Origin: Chryseobacterium oryctis
GTDB lineage: Bacteria > Bacteroidota > Bacteroidia > Flavobacteriales > Weeksellaceae
Assembly (NCBI RefSeq): GCF_025971925.1
Contig: NZ_JAPDHV010000009.1
Location: forward strand, 35,126-99,125
Length of the DNA stretch: 64,000 bases
Direction of reading: 5' to 3'
Shown here: in pieces, positions 51,454-60,277 of the stretch
Position numbering within the stretch: position 1 is the first letter of the stretch
Layout of the letters: every line of letters begins with the position of its first letter
Notes under the pieces: model-generated
The model's input: the letters and a program-made list of their open reading frames with translations, nothing else
Database searches by the model: none
What the model was told of the DNA's origin: nothing
Translations under genes and position numbers: made by a program

Positions 51454-52947
51454 TTATTGCACTGCCTTTAAAGCATTAATATTCCCATATCCGTAATTAG
51501 CATTCGGAGTAGGATAATACGTTGCTGACTGTCTCATTTTGTTAAGAACCTGATCTCTCGTCCATGAGGGATTTTTAGCCCAAACTAAAGCGGCAATTGC
51601 GGCTGTAGAAGCTGTAGCAACAGAAGAACCTCCTACATAATCTGTCTGACCGTTATAATAGCTAAGAACAGGAATTGTATTTCCAGAAGCTCTTTCCATT
51701 TGGTAAGTAAAATCTATTTCAGCTCCTGAATGGCAAACATCACATTTCTGATTTGATGTATTTTCTTTCACTCCTGTGATAGCTTGTGCTTCAGGCATCC
51801 AAGCTGGGAAAATTACTCCTACAAAATTGGTAAAACTCGTTGAAGTACCTCCTGCACAAAAAATTAATTTTCCTTTAGAATATGCATATTTTACTCCATC
51901 TTCTATTTTTCCTACAGAAAAAATGTGCCCCATCGACATAGAAATGATTTTTACTTTTGTATTATTTCCTAATTCCGTAAAGGCTATTTTCACCCCTTCT
52001 TGCTCATGATAACCATCCAAAACCACATTGGAAGCAGCTCTATATGCTACTAAATTAGCATTATAAGCAATCCCGACAGGTTGTCCTATATTATTTCTTG
52101 GTGCTGTCATTGCAGAAGCCATACTTGTTCCGTGCCCACATTTATCTGCAGAACCATCATAACCAGTACTCCAAGGCCAAACCGAATCTACATACACTCC
52201 ATTTTTAGTAATGGTTCTTCCTGATGAATTTCCATTATTGAAACTACTTCCCAACAAAGTTTGCTCAGGAGAAACACCTGTGTCAATTAAACCTATTGTA
52301 ACTCCAGCTCCTGTACTATAGCTCCAGGCACTCGTAATATTGTGCTTTGCAAAAGACCAAGGTACTTTTGCACTTGGTGTAGTAGTTGTATAATCTGCTG
52401 TACTCAGAGCTGTTGCTTCAAATCCGCATCCTGAAGAACTACTTGATTTAGAAGCATTACCAAATGATTTTTCATTTTCAAAATAACGATAATCAGCAGG
52501 TTCTAAATATCGAATATTTTTCATTTTTCGAAGTGCAATTATCGTTTCCTGCTTTTCTATTACAACGTCAATTTGATTTAAATATTGATCTGAAGATAAT
52601 AAAATCCTATCCGTTTTTCCTTCATATTTTTTGATAAGATCTAAAATTTCATTTTCAATATTAGCATTGTCAGGACTTAAACTTCTATCGAAAGAAGAAC
52701 CAAAACCTATAGATGCAATTTTATTTCCTTGAAAAATAGCACTCCAAACAAAATGTTCAGAAGATTCTTTCCACGAAAACCTACCTTTTGTTTTAATGGT
52801 TTCATTAATTTTTTCATTAATCTGTTTTGCTGATAACGGATCTTTCTGAACAACCTCCATTTCAAAAGGAGTATTTTGAACATCCTCCCTGTTACATGAT
52901 GCAGTAATTAAAAACAGCACCAGCAAATAAAATACGTTTTTTCTCAT
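51454..52947 (-). CDS. S8 family serine peptidase (subtilase), lipoprotein
   Basis: The 497-residue protein, from the ATG at 52947, has a lipoprotein signal (LITASC) and a prodomain-like region to about 165. The subtilisin triad is present as VTIGLIDTGVSP (Asp), CGHGTSMASAM (His) and GGSSVATASTAAIAAL (Ser). A CDVCH sequence at residues 402-406 matches the CXXCH heme-attachment pattern, which is unexpected in a subtilase. There is no type IX sorting domain at the C-terminus. The open frame reaches nine codons further upstream, without a signal peptide of its own. Confidence 0.92.
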   Translation of the reverse strand: MRKNVFYLLVLFLITASCNREDVQNTPFEMEVVQKDPLSAKQINEKINETIKTKGRFSWKESSEHFVWSAIFQGNKIASIGFGSSFDRSLSPDNANIENEILDLIKKYEGKTDRILLSSDQYLNQIDVVIEKQETIIALRKMKNIRYLEPADYRYFENEKSFGNASKSSSSSGCGFEATALSTADYTTTTPSAKVPWSFAKHNITSAWSYSTGAGVTIGLIDTGVSPEQTLLGSSFNNGNSSGRTITKNGVYVDSVWPWSTGYDGSADKCGHGTSMASAMTAPRNNIGQPVGIAYNANLVAYRAASNVVLDGYHEQEGVKIAFTELGNNTKVKIISMSMGHIFSVGKIEDGVKYAYSKGKLIFCAGGTSTSFTNFVGVIFPAWMPEAQAITGVKENTSNQKCDVCHSGAEIDFTYQMERASGNTIPVLSYYNGQTDYVGGSSVATASTAAIAALVWAKNPSWTRDQVLNKMRQSATYYPTPNANYGYGNINALKAVQ

Positions 52948-53080
52948 ATAAATAAATTCTTGGTTAATTAGCACAAGATATTAATTTATATTGTATTTTA
53001 CCTATATTAATATTAAAATTTTACATTAAATGTTCATTAAATAAATTTAAAATAAATAAAAATGGATTATTGTATGAATT

Positions 53081-53527
53081 TTATAAAACCTTTTCAAAAC
53101 AAGCACTTTTATCAATTCCAACATACTGACCATAATTGGGTATTCTTTTATAACCATTTTTCTGGTAAACAAAAACAGCTTCATTCTCTTCTGCTAATGT
53201 TTCCAAAACCGCTTTTTCATAACCTAATTGCTTTGCCCAAATTTCTAATTCTTCTAAAATTTTCGTTGCTAAACCTTTCCTTCTAAATTCTGGATTAGTG
53301 AACATTCTTTTTATCTCCACGGAATCATTATTAAATTCTTTAAATGCTCCACAAGCAACTGGAATATCTACAATATAGATAATCACGCAGTTTTTAATCA
53401 AATCAATTTTATTAAACTGTTCAAAAAAAGAATTGTCTTCCCCATTACGAATTGCTAGCTCAGCATCAAGAAGTCGCACTAATTTTTGAAAATCGATATC
53501 TGAAGAATCTGTTCTTTTAATTATCAT
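53081..53527 (-). CDS. GNAT family N-acetyltransferase
   Basis: The 148-residue protein has the GNAT fold that transfers acetyl from acetyl-CoA. The acetyl-CoA loop is KRMFTNPEFRRKGLATKILEELE, equal to the family's RxxGxA motif, and the C-terminal YQKNGYKRIPNYG closes the domain. The acceptor is unknown. It lies downstream of hutH-DUF2059 with a terminator between, so it has its own transcription start. Confidence 0.92.
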   Translation of the reverse strand: MIIKRTDSSDIDFQKLVRLLDAELAIRNGEDNSFFEQFNKIDLIKNCVIIYIVDIPVACGAFKEFNNDSVEIKRMFTNPEFRRKGLATKILEELEIWAKQLGYEKAVLETLAEENEAVFVYQKNGYKRIPNYGQYVGIDKSACFEKVL

Positions 53528-53549
53528 TGATTTTTTATTTAAAATTATA

Positions 53550-53576
53550 TAAAAAAAGCTTTCAAAAAGAAAGCTT
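53550..53576 (-). terminator. Terminator after the hutH-DUF2059 operon
   Basis: On the minus strand AAGCTTTC and GAAAGCTT form an eight-pair stem with a five-base loop, followed by a T run. Confidence 0.88.
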
Positions 53577-53584
53577 AAATATTT

Positions 53585-54037
53585 TTACTGTACCGGCTGA
53601 GGTGGGCTCTGAACTTTATAATGTTTGTTAATTTTATCATTAACTTTCTTATTAAAATCTTTGGTATAATTATTAACAACTTCCATAGATTCTTGCAATA
53701 AAGAAGGCATACTGGAAATCATTTTTTTACCTACGGGTGTTTTATAAAACTTTATCAATTCATCAATATCAGACTCTGTATAGTATTTATCGTATAAAGG
53801 AATATACATTGCTATAATTTTTTCAGAAGTTGCTTCTTTTTTAAACTCATCCCAAAAACCAGTTGGTAAATCTTTATATTTATTATTATAATAGTCCATG
53901 AATTGTTGAAATCCTGTCGCTATCATTTTATCTGTTTCTGTCAATGCAATGAGCTCCTGAACTTTTGATGTTTTAGATGATTGAGCAAATGAAATGACTC
54001 CTATAAAAAAAGAGCAGGTTATAATTAGTTTTTTCAT
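53585..54037 (-). CDS. Exported DUF2059 protein
   Basis: The 150-residue protein has a signal peptide ending near ISFAQ and a DUF2059 domain: the DIDELIKFYKTPVGKKMISSMPSLLQESM region is the family core, a helical unit of unknown function. It follows hutH by ten bases on the same strand and shares its terminator, though a shared role is not obvious. DUF2059 is widespread in exported proteins of Gram-negative bacteria. Confidence 0.9.
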   Translation of the reverse strand: MKKLIITCSFFIGVISFAQSSKTSKVQELIALTETDKMIATGFQQFMDYYNNKYKDLPTGFWDEFKKEATSEKIIAMYIPLYDKYYTESDIDELIKFYKTPVGKKMISSMPSLLQESMEVVNNYTKDFNKKVNDKINKHYKVQSPPQPVQ

Positions 54038-54047
54038 TAATATACTT

Positions 54048-55538
54048 TTAAAATTTTACCACAAATTGTCTTTCATTAATCAATTCTGCAATTGCCAACA
54101 TATCTTTTCCAATCAATCTGTCATCTTCCAGCTTAGCAACTTTTGAACGTAGAATGGCAAAATTTTCTTCAATAATTTTTGAACATTTTGAAGGTCTTCT
54201 GAATTCTAAACCTTGTGCTGCAAACATTAATTCAACTGCTAAAATATTCACCAAATTACCTAAAACCTGATTAAATTTTCTTCCAGAAATACTTCCCATT
54301 GAAACATGATCCTCCTGTCCTAAACTTGTCGGGATTGAATCTGCAGAAGCAGGGAAACACAACGTTTTATTTTCCGTAACCAACGCCGCAGAAGTATATT
54401 GAGGAATCATGAATCCAGAATTTAATCCTGAACTTTCCGTTAATAACCTTGGTAAACCGTATTTTCCTTCTAATAATAAATAACTTCTTCTATCAGAAAT
54501 ATTTCCCAATTCAGCAGCAGCTAAGGTTGCATAATCTAATGGTAAAGCCATCAACTGACCATGGAAATTACCTCCTGAAATAGATTCTTCAGCACTTAAA
54601 ACTATCGGATTATCTGTTACAGAATTTAATTCCGTTTCTGCCATCTTTTTAAGGTGTTCAAAGGCATTTCTACTCGCTCCGTGTACTTGAGGAACACATC
54701 TCATAGAATAAGGATCCTGAACTCTTTCACAATCTTCGTGAGCTTTCAGGTTTTCAGAACCTTTCAGGAATTTCAGCATTCTTGCAGCAACTTTTTTGCT
54801 TCCTTCAAACGGTCTGATTTCGTGAAGTTCTTTTTTAAACGGACTCGCAGAACCTCTGTACGCCTCAATACTCATTGCAGCCGTCATATCAGCCAAATCC
54901 AATAAATATTCAAATTTTTCTAATCCTTTAATGGCATGCGCAAGAATAAACTGAGTCCCGTTAATTAAGCCTAATCCTTCTTTTGGTCCTAAAACCAATG
55001 GTTCTAAATTATTTTTCTCTAAAATTTCGGCTGTTTCAAAAATTTCGGCTCCTACCCAAACTTTCCCTAATCCCAAAAGTGGTAAAACCAAATGTGCCAA
55101 AGGTGCTAAATCTCCAGAAGCTCCTACAGAACCTTGCTCCGGAACAACAGGAATAATATCTTTCTCCAACATCAATATCATTCTTTCAATAACATCAAGA
55201 GAAACTCCCGAAAATCCTTTTGACAAAGCATGAACTTTAGCAATCATCATAATTTTTGAAAGTTCTTTCTCAATCGGTTTTCCTACACCTACGGCATGAG
55301 AAATAATCAGATTATACTGTAGTTGAGCAGTTTCATCAGCAGAAATTTGGGTGTCGCAAAGAGGTCCAAATCCTGTATTAATACCATAAACGCATCTGTC
55401 AGACTCTACAATCTTCTGAACATTTTTCTGTGATTTTAAAATTTGTTCTTTTGCTGCTTTATTCAGTTTAGCTTTATTGGGAGTTTTACAGATTTCCAAA
55501 ACATCATGAAAAGTAAAAACATCTACACCGTATATCAT
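54048..55538 (-). CDS. hutH: Histidine ammonia-lyase
   Basis: HutH removes ammonia from histidine to give urocanate, the first step of histidine breakdown. From the ATG at 55538 it has 496 residues; the open frame adds ten upstream. The Ala-Ser-Gly that forms the MIO cofactor is at 140-142 (GSVGASGDLAPL), and Tyr51 in YGINTGFG is the catalytic tyrosine. No hutU, hutI or hutG gene is present nearby, so the rest of the pathway is elsewhere. Tyrosine or phenylalanine lyase activity is less likely from the match. Confidence 0.92.
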   Translation of the reverse strand: MIYGVDVFTFHDVLEICKTPNKAKLNKAAKEQILKSQKNVQKIVESDRCVYGINTGFGPLCDTQISADETAQLQYNLIISHAVGVGKPIEKELSKIMMIAKVHALSKGFSGVSLDVIERMILMLEKDIIPVVPEQGSVGASGDLAPLAHLVLPLLGLGKVWVGAEIFETAEILEKNNLEPLVLGPKEGLGLINGTQFILAHAIKGLEKFEYLLDLADMTAAMSIEAYRGSASPFKKELHEIRPFEGSKKVAARMLKFLKGSENLKAHEDCERVQDPYSMRCVPQVHGASRNAFEHLKKMAETELNSVTDNPIVLSAEESISGGNFHGQLMALPLDYATLAAAELGNISDRRSYLLLEGKYGLPRLLTESSGLNSGFMIPQYTSAALVTENKTLCFPASADSIPTSLGQEDHVSMGSISGRKFNQVLGNLVNILAVELMFAAQGLEFRRPSKCSKIIEENFAILRSKVAKLEDDRLIGKDMLAIAELINERQFVVKF

Positions 55539-55555
55539 TCTATTAAATTTTGTCT

Positions 55556-55563
55556 TAAAATTA
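55556..55563 (-). promoter_or_regulatory. Probable -7 box (TAATTTTA) for hutH
   Basis: Seven of eight bases match TAnnTTTG on the minus strand, 17 bases before the chosen start codon. Confidence 0.4.
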
Positions 55564-55634
55564 CACATTTAACCATAATTTTAAAACTAATTTCTTCTAC
55601 AAATTATTTTTTCATCAAGTGTGAGTTATTTTTT

Positions 55635-55642
55635 TATCTTTA
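55635..55642 (+). promoter_or_regulatory. Probable -7 box (TATCTTTA) for the 55669 gene
   Basis: Seven of eight bases match TAnnTTTG, 26 bases before the chosen start codon. It lies within the longer open frame, which supports the later start. Confidence 0.4.
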
Positions 55643-55668
55643 TTCACTTTAAATTTAATTCAAACCTT

Positions 55669-56436
55669 ATGAAACTAAAAAATTTATTTCTTGTAGTATT
55701 ATGCTTTGTAAGCACACTGGCTTTTGCCCAAGACAAAGTAAAATACTCTAAAGAGGACATCAAGAAAATGGAAATGTACCTTTTCAATGAAGGGTTCAAT
55801 TCTCCATCTCCAAAGAAAACATCAACTGTAATTTTAAAAGATGGGACAACTCATAAAGGTTTCTGCAACGATATTGAAACAAAAAAAGGACAGATTTTTG
55901 AAGTTTCTTTAAAAGATAGTATCACAAAAAAAAGCCAAACCTTTAATGCTGAGCAAATTGCAGAAATGTACGTTTACCCTAGTAATGCCGAAAAATTTGC
56001 AAAAGTGGCAAGATACATGAGTAATATCAGAAATTACAGCACAAAAAAATTAACGAAAAGAACCAACAACGATAGAATTTATTTTGTTAATCAAACAGTT
56101 TCGTTAAAAAACAAAAAAGACGATAAAGAATTCTTGATGCAGGTCATCAATCCAGAATTTGATGATATCATTTCTGTATATCACGACCCAAGAGCTAAAG
56201 AAACTGCTGGATTTTCTGTAATGGGTTCTCCTCAATTAGGCGGTGGAGTTATTAAATCTTATTATGTAAAAAAAGGAGATAAAATAATGTGGCTACACAA
56301 AGATGATTTTGAAGAGAATTATGATTTTCTTTTCGGAGATAATGCTGAATTCATGAAAAAATACCCTAAAAATTCTGCAAAATGGGATTTCTTCAGCTTT
56401 TTAGTGAATGAATACACTCAAATGAGTAATAAATAA
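55669..56436 (+). CDS. Exported hypothetical protein
   Basis: I do not recognise a named family. From the ATG at 55669 the 255-residue product has a good signal peptide (KNLFLVVLCFVSTLAFAQ); the open frame begins 16 codons earlier without one. The mature part starts charged and helical, then has a strand-rich region with TVILKDGTTHKGFCNDIETKKGQ and GGGVIKSYYVKKGDKIMWL. It is divergent from hutH and ends at a terminator before uvrC. Confidence 0.7.
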   Translation: MKLKNLFLVVLCFVSTLAFAQDKVKYSKEDIKKMEMYLFNEGFNSPSPKKTSTVILKDGTTHKGFCNDIETKKGQIFEVSLKDSITKKSQTFNAEQIAEMYVYPSNAEKFAKVARYMSNIRNYSTKKLTKRTNNDRIYFVNQTVSLKNKKDDKEFLMQVINPEFDDIISVYHDPRAKETAGFSVMGSPQLGGGVIKSYYVKKGDKIMWLHKDDFEENYDFLFGDNAEFMKKYPKNSAKWDFFSFLVNEYTQMSNK

Positions 56437-56460
56437 AAATATTCAATCATAAAAATTAGT

Positions 56461-56494
56461 AAAGCTGTAGAATTTTCTGCAGCTTTATTTTTTT
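56461..56494 (+). terminator. Terminator upstream of uvrC
   Basis: AAAGCTG and CAGCTTT pair, with further inner pairing (AGAA with TTCT), followed by a run of T residues. Confidence 0.85.
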
Positions 56495-56550
56495 AATAGT
56501 AAAAAGCATTCTAAAAAATTACAACTAGAAAAAACAAAGTCAAAATTCCG

Positions 56551-56558
56551 TAATTTTG
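56551..56558 (+). promoter_or_regulatory. -7 promoter box (TAATTTTG) for uvrC
   Basis: Exact TAnnTTTG match ending four bases before the ATG. A transcript from here would have almost no leader. Confidence 0.55.
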
Positions 56559-56562
56559 TTAT

Positions 56563-58356
56563 ATGAATCCTTCATTAGAATTACAGCTTAAAACTTTACC
56601 ATCTGAACCTGGTGTTTATCGTTATTATGATAAAAATGACCAATTATTATATGTTGGAAAAGCTAAAAATCTAAAAAAAAGGGTTCTCTCCTATTTTAAT
56701 AAAAACCTTTCTGGATATCGTATCAAAATTATGGTTGGAAAAATCCAACGATTGGAAACTACGATTGTAAACAGTGAATATGATGCTCTATTATTAGAAA
56801 ACAATCTCATAAAAGAACATCAGCCATTCTATAATGTAATGTTGAAGGATGACAAAACCTATCCTTGGATTTGCATTAAAAATGAAGATTTTCCGAGAAT
56901 TTTTTTAACAAGAAATATCATTAAAGACGGCTCTGAATATTACGGACCTTATGCAAAAGTTCGTCCTGCAAAAGTCTTGTTGGATACCATTAAGCATATT
57001 TACAAACTTAGAACCTGTAATTTAAATCTATCACCTTCAAAAATTGAAGATGGAAAATACAAAGTTTGTTTAGAATATCATATCAAAAATTGTGAGGGAC
57101 CTTGCGAAGGTTTAGAAAGCAAAGAAGAATATGATGAAAAAATAGATTCTATCCGAGGAATTATTAAAGGAGATTTCCGAAAAGCCAAAGATTATCTTAC
57201 TAATCAGATGATGAAATATGCGGCAAATCTGCAGTTTGAAGAAGCTCAGATCATTAAAGAAAGATTAGATATTTTAGAAGATTATCAGGCAAAAAATACA
57301 GTTGTAAATCCGAATATTGATGATACTGACGTATTCGGAATGACAAGTGATGAAACTGCTGCTTATGTGAATTTTTTCAAAATAAGAAACGGAAATATCA
57401 TACAAAGTTTTACTACAGAAATAAAGAAAATTCTTGATGAAAGTGATGAAGATATCTTGGAAGAAGCATTAATTGAAATTCGTCAAAAATTTGCTTCAGA
57501 CTCAAAAGAGGTATTACTTCCTTTTCATTTATCTGTTGAAATTCCGAATGTAAAACTTATTGTTCCTAAAGTAGGTGATAAAAAACGTATTGTTGAACTT
57601 TCAGAAAAAAACGCTAAAGAATATCGTCTTGAAAAATTGAAACAAGTTCAGATTGTGGACCCTGAAAGACATACCAACAGAATAATGGCTGAAATGCAAA
57701 AACTGTTGCGAATGCCTGTTGAACCTAGGCATATTGAAGGTTTTGATAATTCAAATATTCAAGGAACTAACCCTGTTTCGGCTTGTGTAGTTTTTAAAGA
57801 CGGGAAACCCAGCAAGGCTGATTACAGAATTTTTCACCCTAAGACAGTGGAAGGTCCCAATGACTTTGCAACAATGGAAGAAGTTATTTACCGTCGATAC
57901 AAAAGAATGTTGGATGAAGGAGAAAATCTTCCCCAATTGATTTTGATTGACGGAGGAAAAGGACAATTATCTTCTGCTGTAAAGAGTTTAAAATTATTAG
58001 GATTATATGGAAAAATCACTATCGTAGGCATTGCCAAGCGTTTAGAAGAAATTTTCTTTCCGGAAGATCCTATTCCTTTATATTTAGATAAAAAATCAGA
58101 AACATTAAAAATTTTACAAAGAGTTCGAGATGAAGCTCACCGTTTTGGCGTAAAGCACCACAGAACAAGAAGAAAAAACTATACTATAAAATCTGAATTA
58201 GAAGAAATTCCAGGAGTAGGTGAAAAAACAATTGAATTACTTTTATCAAAATTGAAATCTGTAAAAAGAATCAAAGAAGCTAATTTAGAAACATTAGAAG
58301 AAATATTGGGAAAAAGCAAAGCTAAAGTAATTTGGGAATTTTTTAATGCCAACTAA
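56563..58356 (+). CDS. uvrC: Excinuclease ABC subunit C
   Basis: UvrC makes both incisions in nucleotide excision repair. The 597 residues have a GIY-YIG nuclease domain at the start (LPSEPGVYRYYD and LLYVGKAKNLKKR), a UVR motif near 205-235, the RNase H-like nuclease in the second half (IEGFDNSNIQGTNPVSACVVF, ILIDGGKGQLSSA) and a C-terminal helix-hairpin-helix (IPGVGEKTIELLL). The ATG cannot be moved downstream without losing the GIY-YIG motif, although the promoter box is only four bases away. Confidence 0.97.
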   Translation: MNPSLELQLKTLPSEPGVYRYYDKNDQLLYVGKAKNLKKRVLSYFNKNLSGYRIKIMVGKIQRLETTIVNSEYDALLLENNLIKEHQPFYNVMLKDDKTYPWICIKNEDFPRIFLTRNIIKDGSEYYGPYAKVRPAKVLLDTIKHIYKLRTCNLNLSPSKIEDGKYKVCLEYHIKNCEGPCEGLESKEEYDEKIDSIRGIIKGDFRKAKDYLTNQMMKYAANLQFEEAQIIKERLDILEDYQAKNTVVNPNIDDTDVFGMTSDETAAYVNFFKIRNGNIIQSFTTEIKKILDESDEDILEEALIEIRQKFASDSKEVLLPFHLSVEIPNVKLIVPKVGDKKRIVELSEKNAKEYRLEKLKQVQIVDPERHTNRIMAEMQKLLRMPVEPRHIEGFDNSNIQGTNPVSACVVFKDGKPSKADYRIFHPKTVEGPNDFATMEEVIYRRYKRMLDEGENLPQLILIDGGKGQLSSAVKSLKLLGLYGKITIVGIAKRLEEIFFPEDPIPLYLDKKSETLKILQRVRDEAHRFGVKHHRTRRKNYTIKSELEEIPGVGEKTIELLLSKLKSVKRIKEANLETLEEILGKSKAKVIWEFFNAN

Positions 58357-58363
58357 AAATATA

Positions 58364-58389
58364 AAAGGTCAGAGGAAAGTCTGACCTTT
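58364..58389. terminator. Bidirectional terminator after uvrC
   Basis: AAAGGTCAGA and TCTGACCTTT form a ten-pair stem with a six-base loop between convergent genes. Confidence 0.88.
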
Positions 58390-58412
58390 ATTTATTATAT
58401 ATTTTAAAATTT

Positions 58413-59165
58413 TTATTTTACTGAAAAAACTTCTTTTGAATGTTCACCATTAGACTGAGGAATTTCAATCACAATATTTCCATTTTCAAAATATCCTAAT
58501 GTTGACTCGCCGTTTGCTAATTTCACTCTGAAAACATCTTTTTTAGTTGTGTTTTTAAAAGTAGCAAAAGGCACTGAACTATTAGAATCCGCCAATATAA
58601 ATTGATTATTATCTAATTGTATTTTTTGTAGGGTAATTTTACCATTAGTAAATTTTGAAGAAGAGTTTGATGTATTAGAAACTGTATCTTTATTTGAAAT
58701 ATCTTTTTTTATTGGCTCTTGATATTTAACTTCTTCATTATTTTCCATTTTTATGGTAGGGCTAGACATAGAAACAACAGTTAAAGCTTGTTTTAAAGCA
58801 TCTTGATAACCTTCTTCATATTCTTTTATATCTGATCTTCCCTTAGATTCTAAAATAACCTTATCGTTACAATCTTTAAATTGTAAAGTAAGTTTATTTG
58901 TCAGCCAATTACTTTCATTTTTTACAGCTACAAAAATTATATTACAACCATTACCATATATTTCTTCTGGCCATTGATGCTTATTTGTAGAAATTACTTC
59001 ATATTTTTTACTATTAAGAGACTTTGTTAAAAACTGTACAATTCCATAATCTCTTTTAAAGGTTTCAAACTTTTCTGGTACTGCAATGTATTTATAATTT
59101 GAAACTTTCTGTCCAAAGACCAATGTTAAACAAAATGTAAATATTAATATTGAAATCTTTTTCAT
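58413..59165 (-). CDS. Exported hypothetical protein
   Basis: I do not recognise a named family. The 250-residue protein has a signal peptide ending near LVFGQ, a folded N-terminal domain of about 110 residues (YKYIAVPEKFETF; FKDCNDKVILESKGRSDIKEYEEGY), a Ser/Thr/Asn-rich linker near 150-172, and a strand-rich C-terminal part. It starts 17 bases after the PorV-like gene and is the last gene of the EamA-PorV operon. Confidence 0.72.
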   Translation of the reverse strand: MKKISILIFTFCLTLVFGQKVSNYKYIAVPEKFETFKRDYGIVQFLTKSLNSKKYEVISTNKHQWPEEIYGNGCNIIFVAVKNESNWLTNKLTLQFKDCNDKVILESKGRSDIKEYEEGYQDALKQALTVVSMSSPTIKMENNEEVKYQEPIKKDISNKDTVSNTSNSSSKFTNGKITLQKIQLDNNQFILADSNSSVPFATFKNTTKKDVFRVKLANGESTLGYFENGNIVIEIPQSNGEHSKEVFSVK

Positions 59166-59182
59166 TAAAACATTATTTTAAA

Positions 59183-60265
59183 TTAATCATTTCTAAACTC
59201 TCCCATATCCAATTTAAGAGAGAAGAAATTTGAATAGAAATTAGAACCTCCTATTCCGGAATTTGTAATTGCATAGTCAAGAGTAAGACCTCTATATCTA
59301 ATTCCTATACCTGCACTTGGCTGAAAAGACACCTTTCTTTTCAAATCTTCAATATCCGTAATCGACTGGAATCTGTTTACCCCCAATCTTACAAAAATCA
59401 TTTTTTGATATCCAAGCTCTGCTCCTGCATAAGGTGTAATACTTGCAATATCAGACGAAATAAGAGCTGCTGTTTTAGCAAAATCTATATTTAAACCTGC
59501 TTCTGGTAAAACATACACACTGCTATTAATTTCAAAAACTTTACTCGCTCCTACGTTCAACTTAGGCATTGTAAGTTCCATTTTATCTTTTGGAGCAGGG
59601 TTAAACTCTTCTCCATTTACAACTGTAGACAGTTCTTTTTGGTTTACACTCCAAAAGTTAACTGTAGTTGTAGCATCTCTTAACATACCTCCCAACTTCC
59701 ATCCGTTATCTAATTTATAAATTGCTCCAATATCAAAACCAAAACCGTATCCGTTCGCAAATTTCCCAACATTTCTGTAAACTAACTTGGCATTTACACC
59801 AATATCCAACTTCGGATTTCCTCCCGGGTTAAAAGCATAAGAAAGAATTGCAGCATAATCAGACTGAGAGAATTTTGTAATTTTATCATAATCAATATTT
59901 CCCTCGGAATCAATCATCTGAGTTGTATTCAAAATATTGTCAACACCCAATCTTACTACAGAAACCCCAAAAACTCCTGTCTCTAAAACTTTTGCATAAG
60001 CCAAATAATCATATTTTGCGATAGACTCAAAATATTCAGCGTGCATTGCTGCACCTTGCCAATCTTTGTTAATTGCCATTAATCCGGCAGGGTTCCACAT
60101 CGGAGAATAAACATCATCCTGATTAGAAACTACCGCCCCTCCCATTGCAAGACCTCTTGCTCCGGCTCCAATATTTAAAAATTCATTGGAATATTTTCTT
60201 ATAATTTGAGCTTGTGAAATCCCAAAAACGATAGAAAACGCAAGTAAAAAATATTTTTTCATCAT
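59183..60265 (-). CDS. PorV/PorQ family outer-membrane protein
   Basis: The 360-residue protein has a signal peptide ending near SQAQ and the family opening FLNIGAGARGLAMGGAVVSNQDD, followed by PMWNPAGL; it then forms a FadL-like outer-membrane barrel. PorV and PorQ belong to the type IX secretion system, where PorV carries cargo to the sortase. This protein is a family member, but I cannot say it is PorV itself. It starts 12 bases after the EamA gene. A second in-frame ATG lies one codon downstream. Confidence 0.88.
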   Translation of the reverse strand: MMKKYFLLAFSIVFGISQAQIIRKYSNEFLNIGAGARGLAMGGAVVSNQDDVYSPMWNPAGLMAINKDWQGAAMHAEYFESIAKYDYLAYAKVLETGVFGVSVVRLGVDNILNTTQMIDSEGNIDYDKITKFSQSDYAAILSYAFNPGGNPKLDIGVNAKLVYRNVGKFANGYGFGFDIGAIYKLDNGWKLGGMLRDATTTVNFWSVNQKELSTVVNGEEFNPAPKDKMELTMPKLNVGASKVFEINSSVYVLPEAGLNIDFAKTAALISSDIASITPYAGAELGYQKMIFVRLGVNRFQSITDIEDLKRKVSFQPSAGIGIRYRGLTLDYAITNSGIGGSNFYSNFFSLKLDMGEFRND

Positions 60266-60277
60266 ATAAACAGATGC

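Noticed and set aside
53062..53286. Possible 74-residue plus-strand gene
   Set aside because: It lies opposite the GNAT gene, has low-complexity hydrophobic composition and no promoter or family match, so it is a shadow frame.
54654..54905. Plus-strand frame within hutH
   Set aside because: It is antisense to the conserved hutH coding sequence and encodes no recognisable domain.
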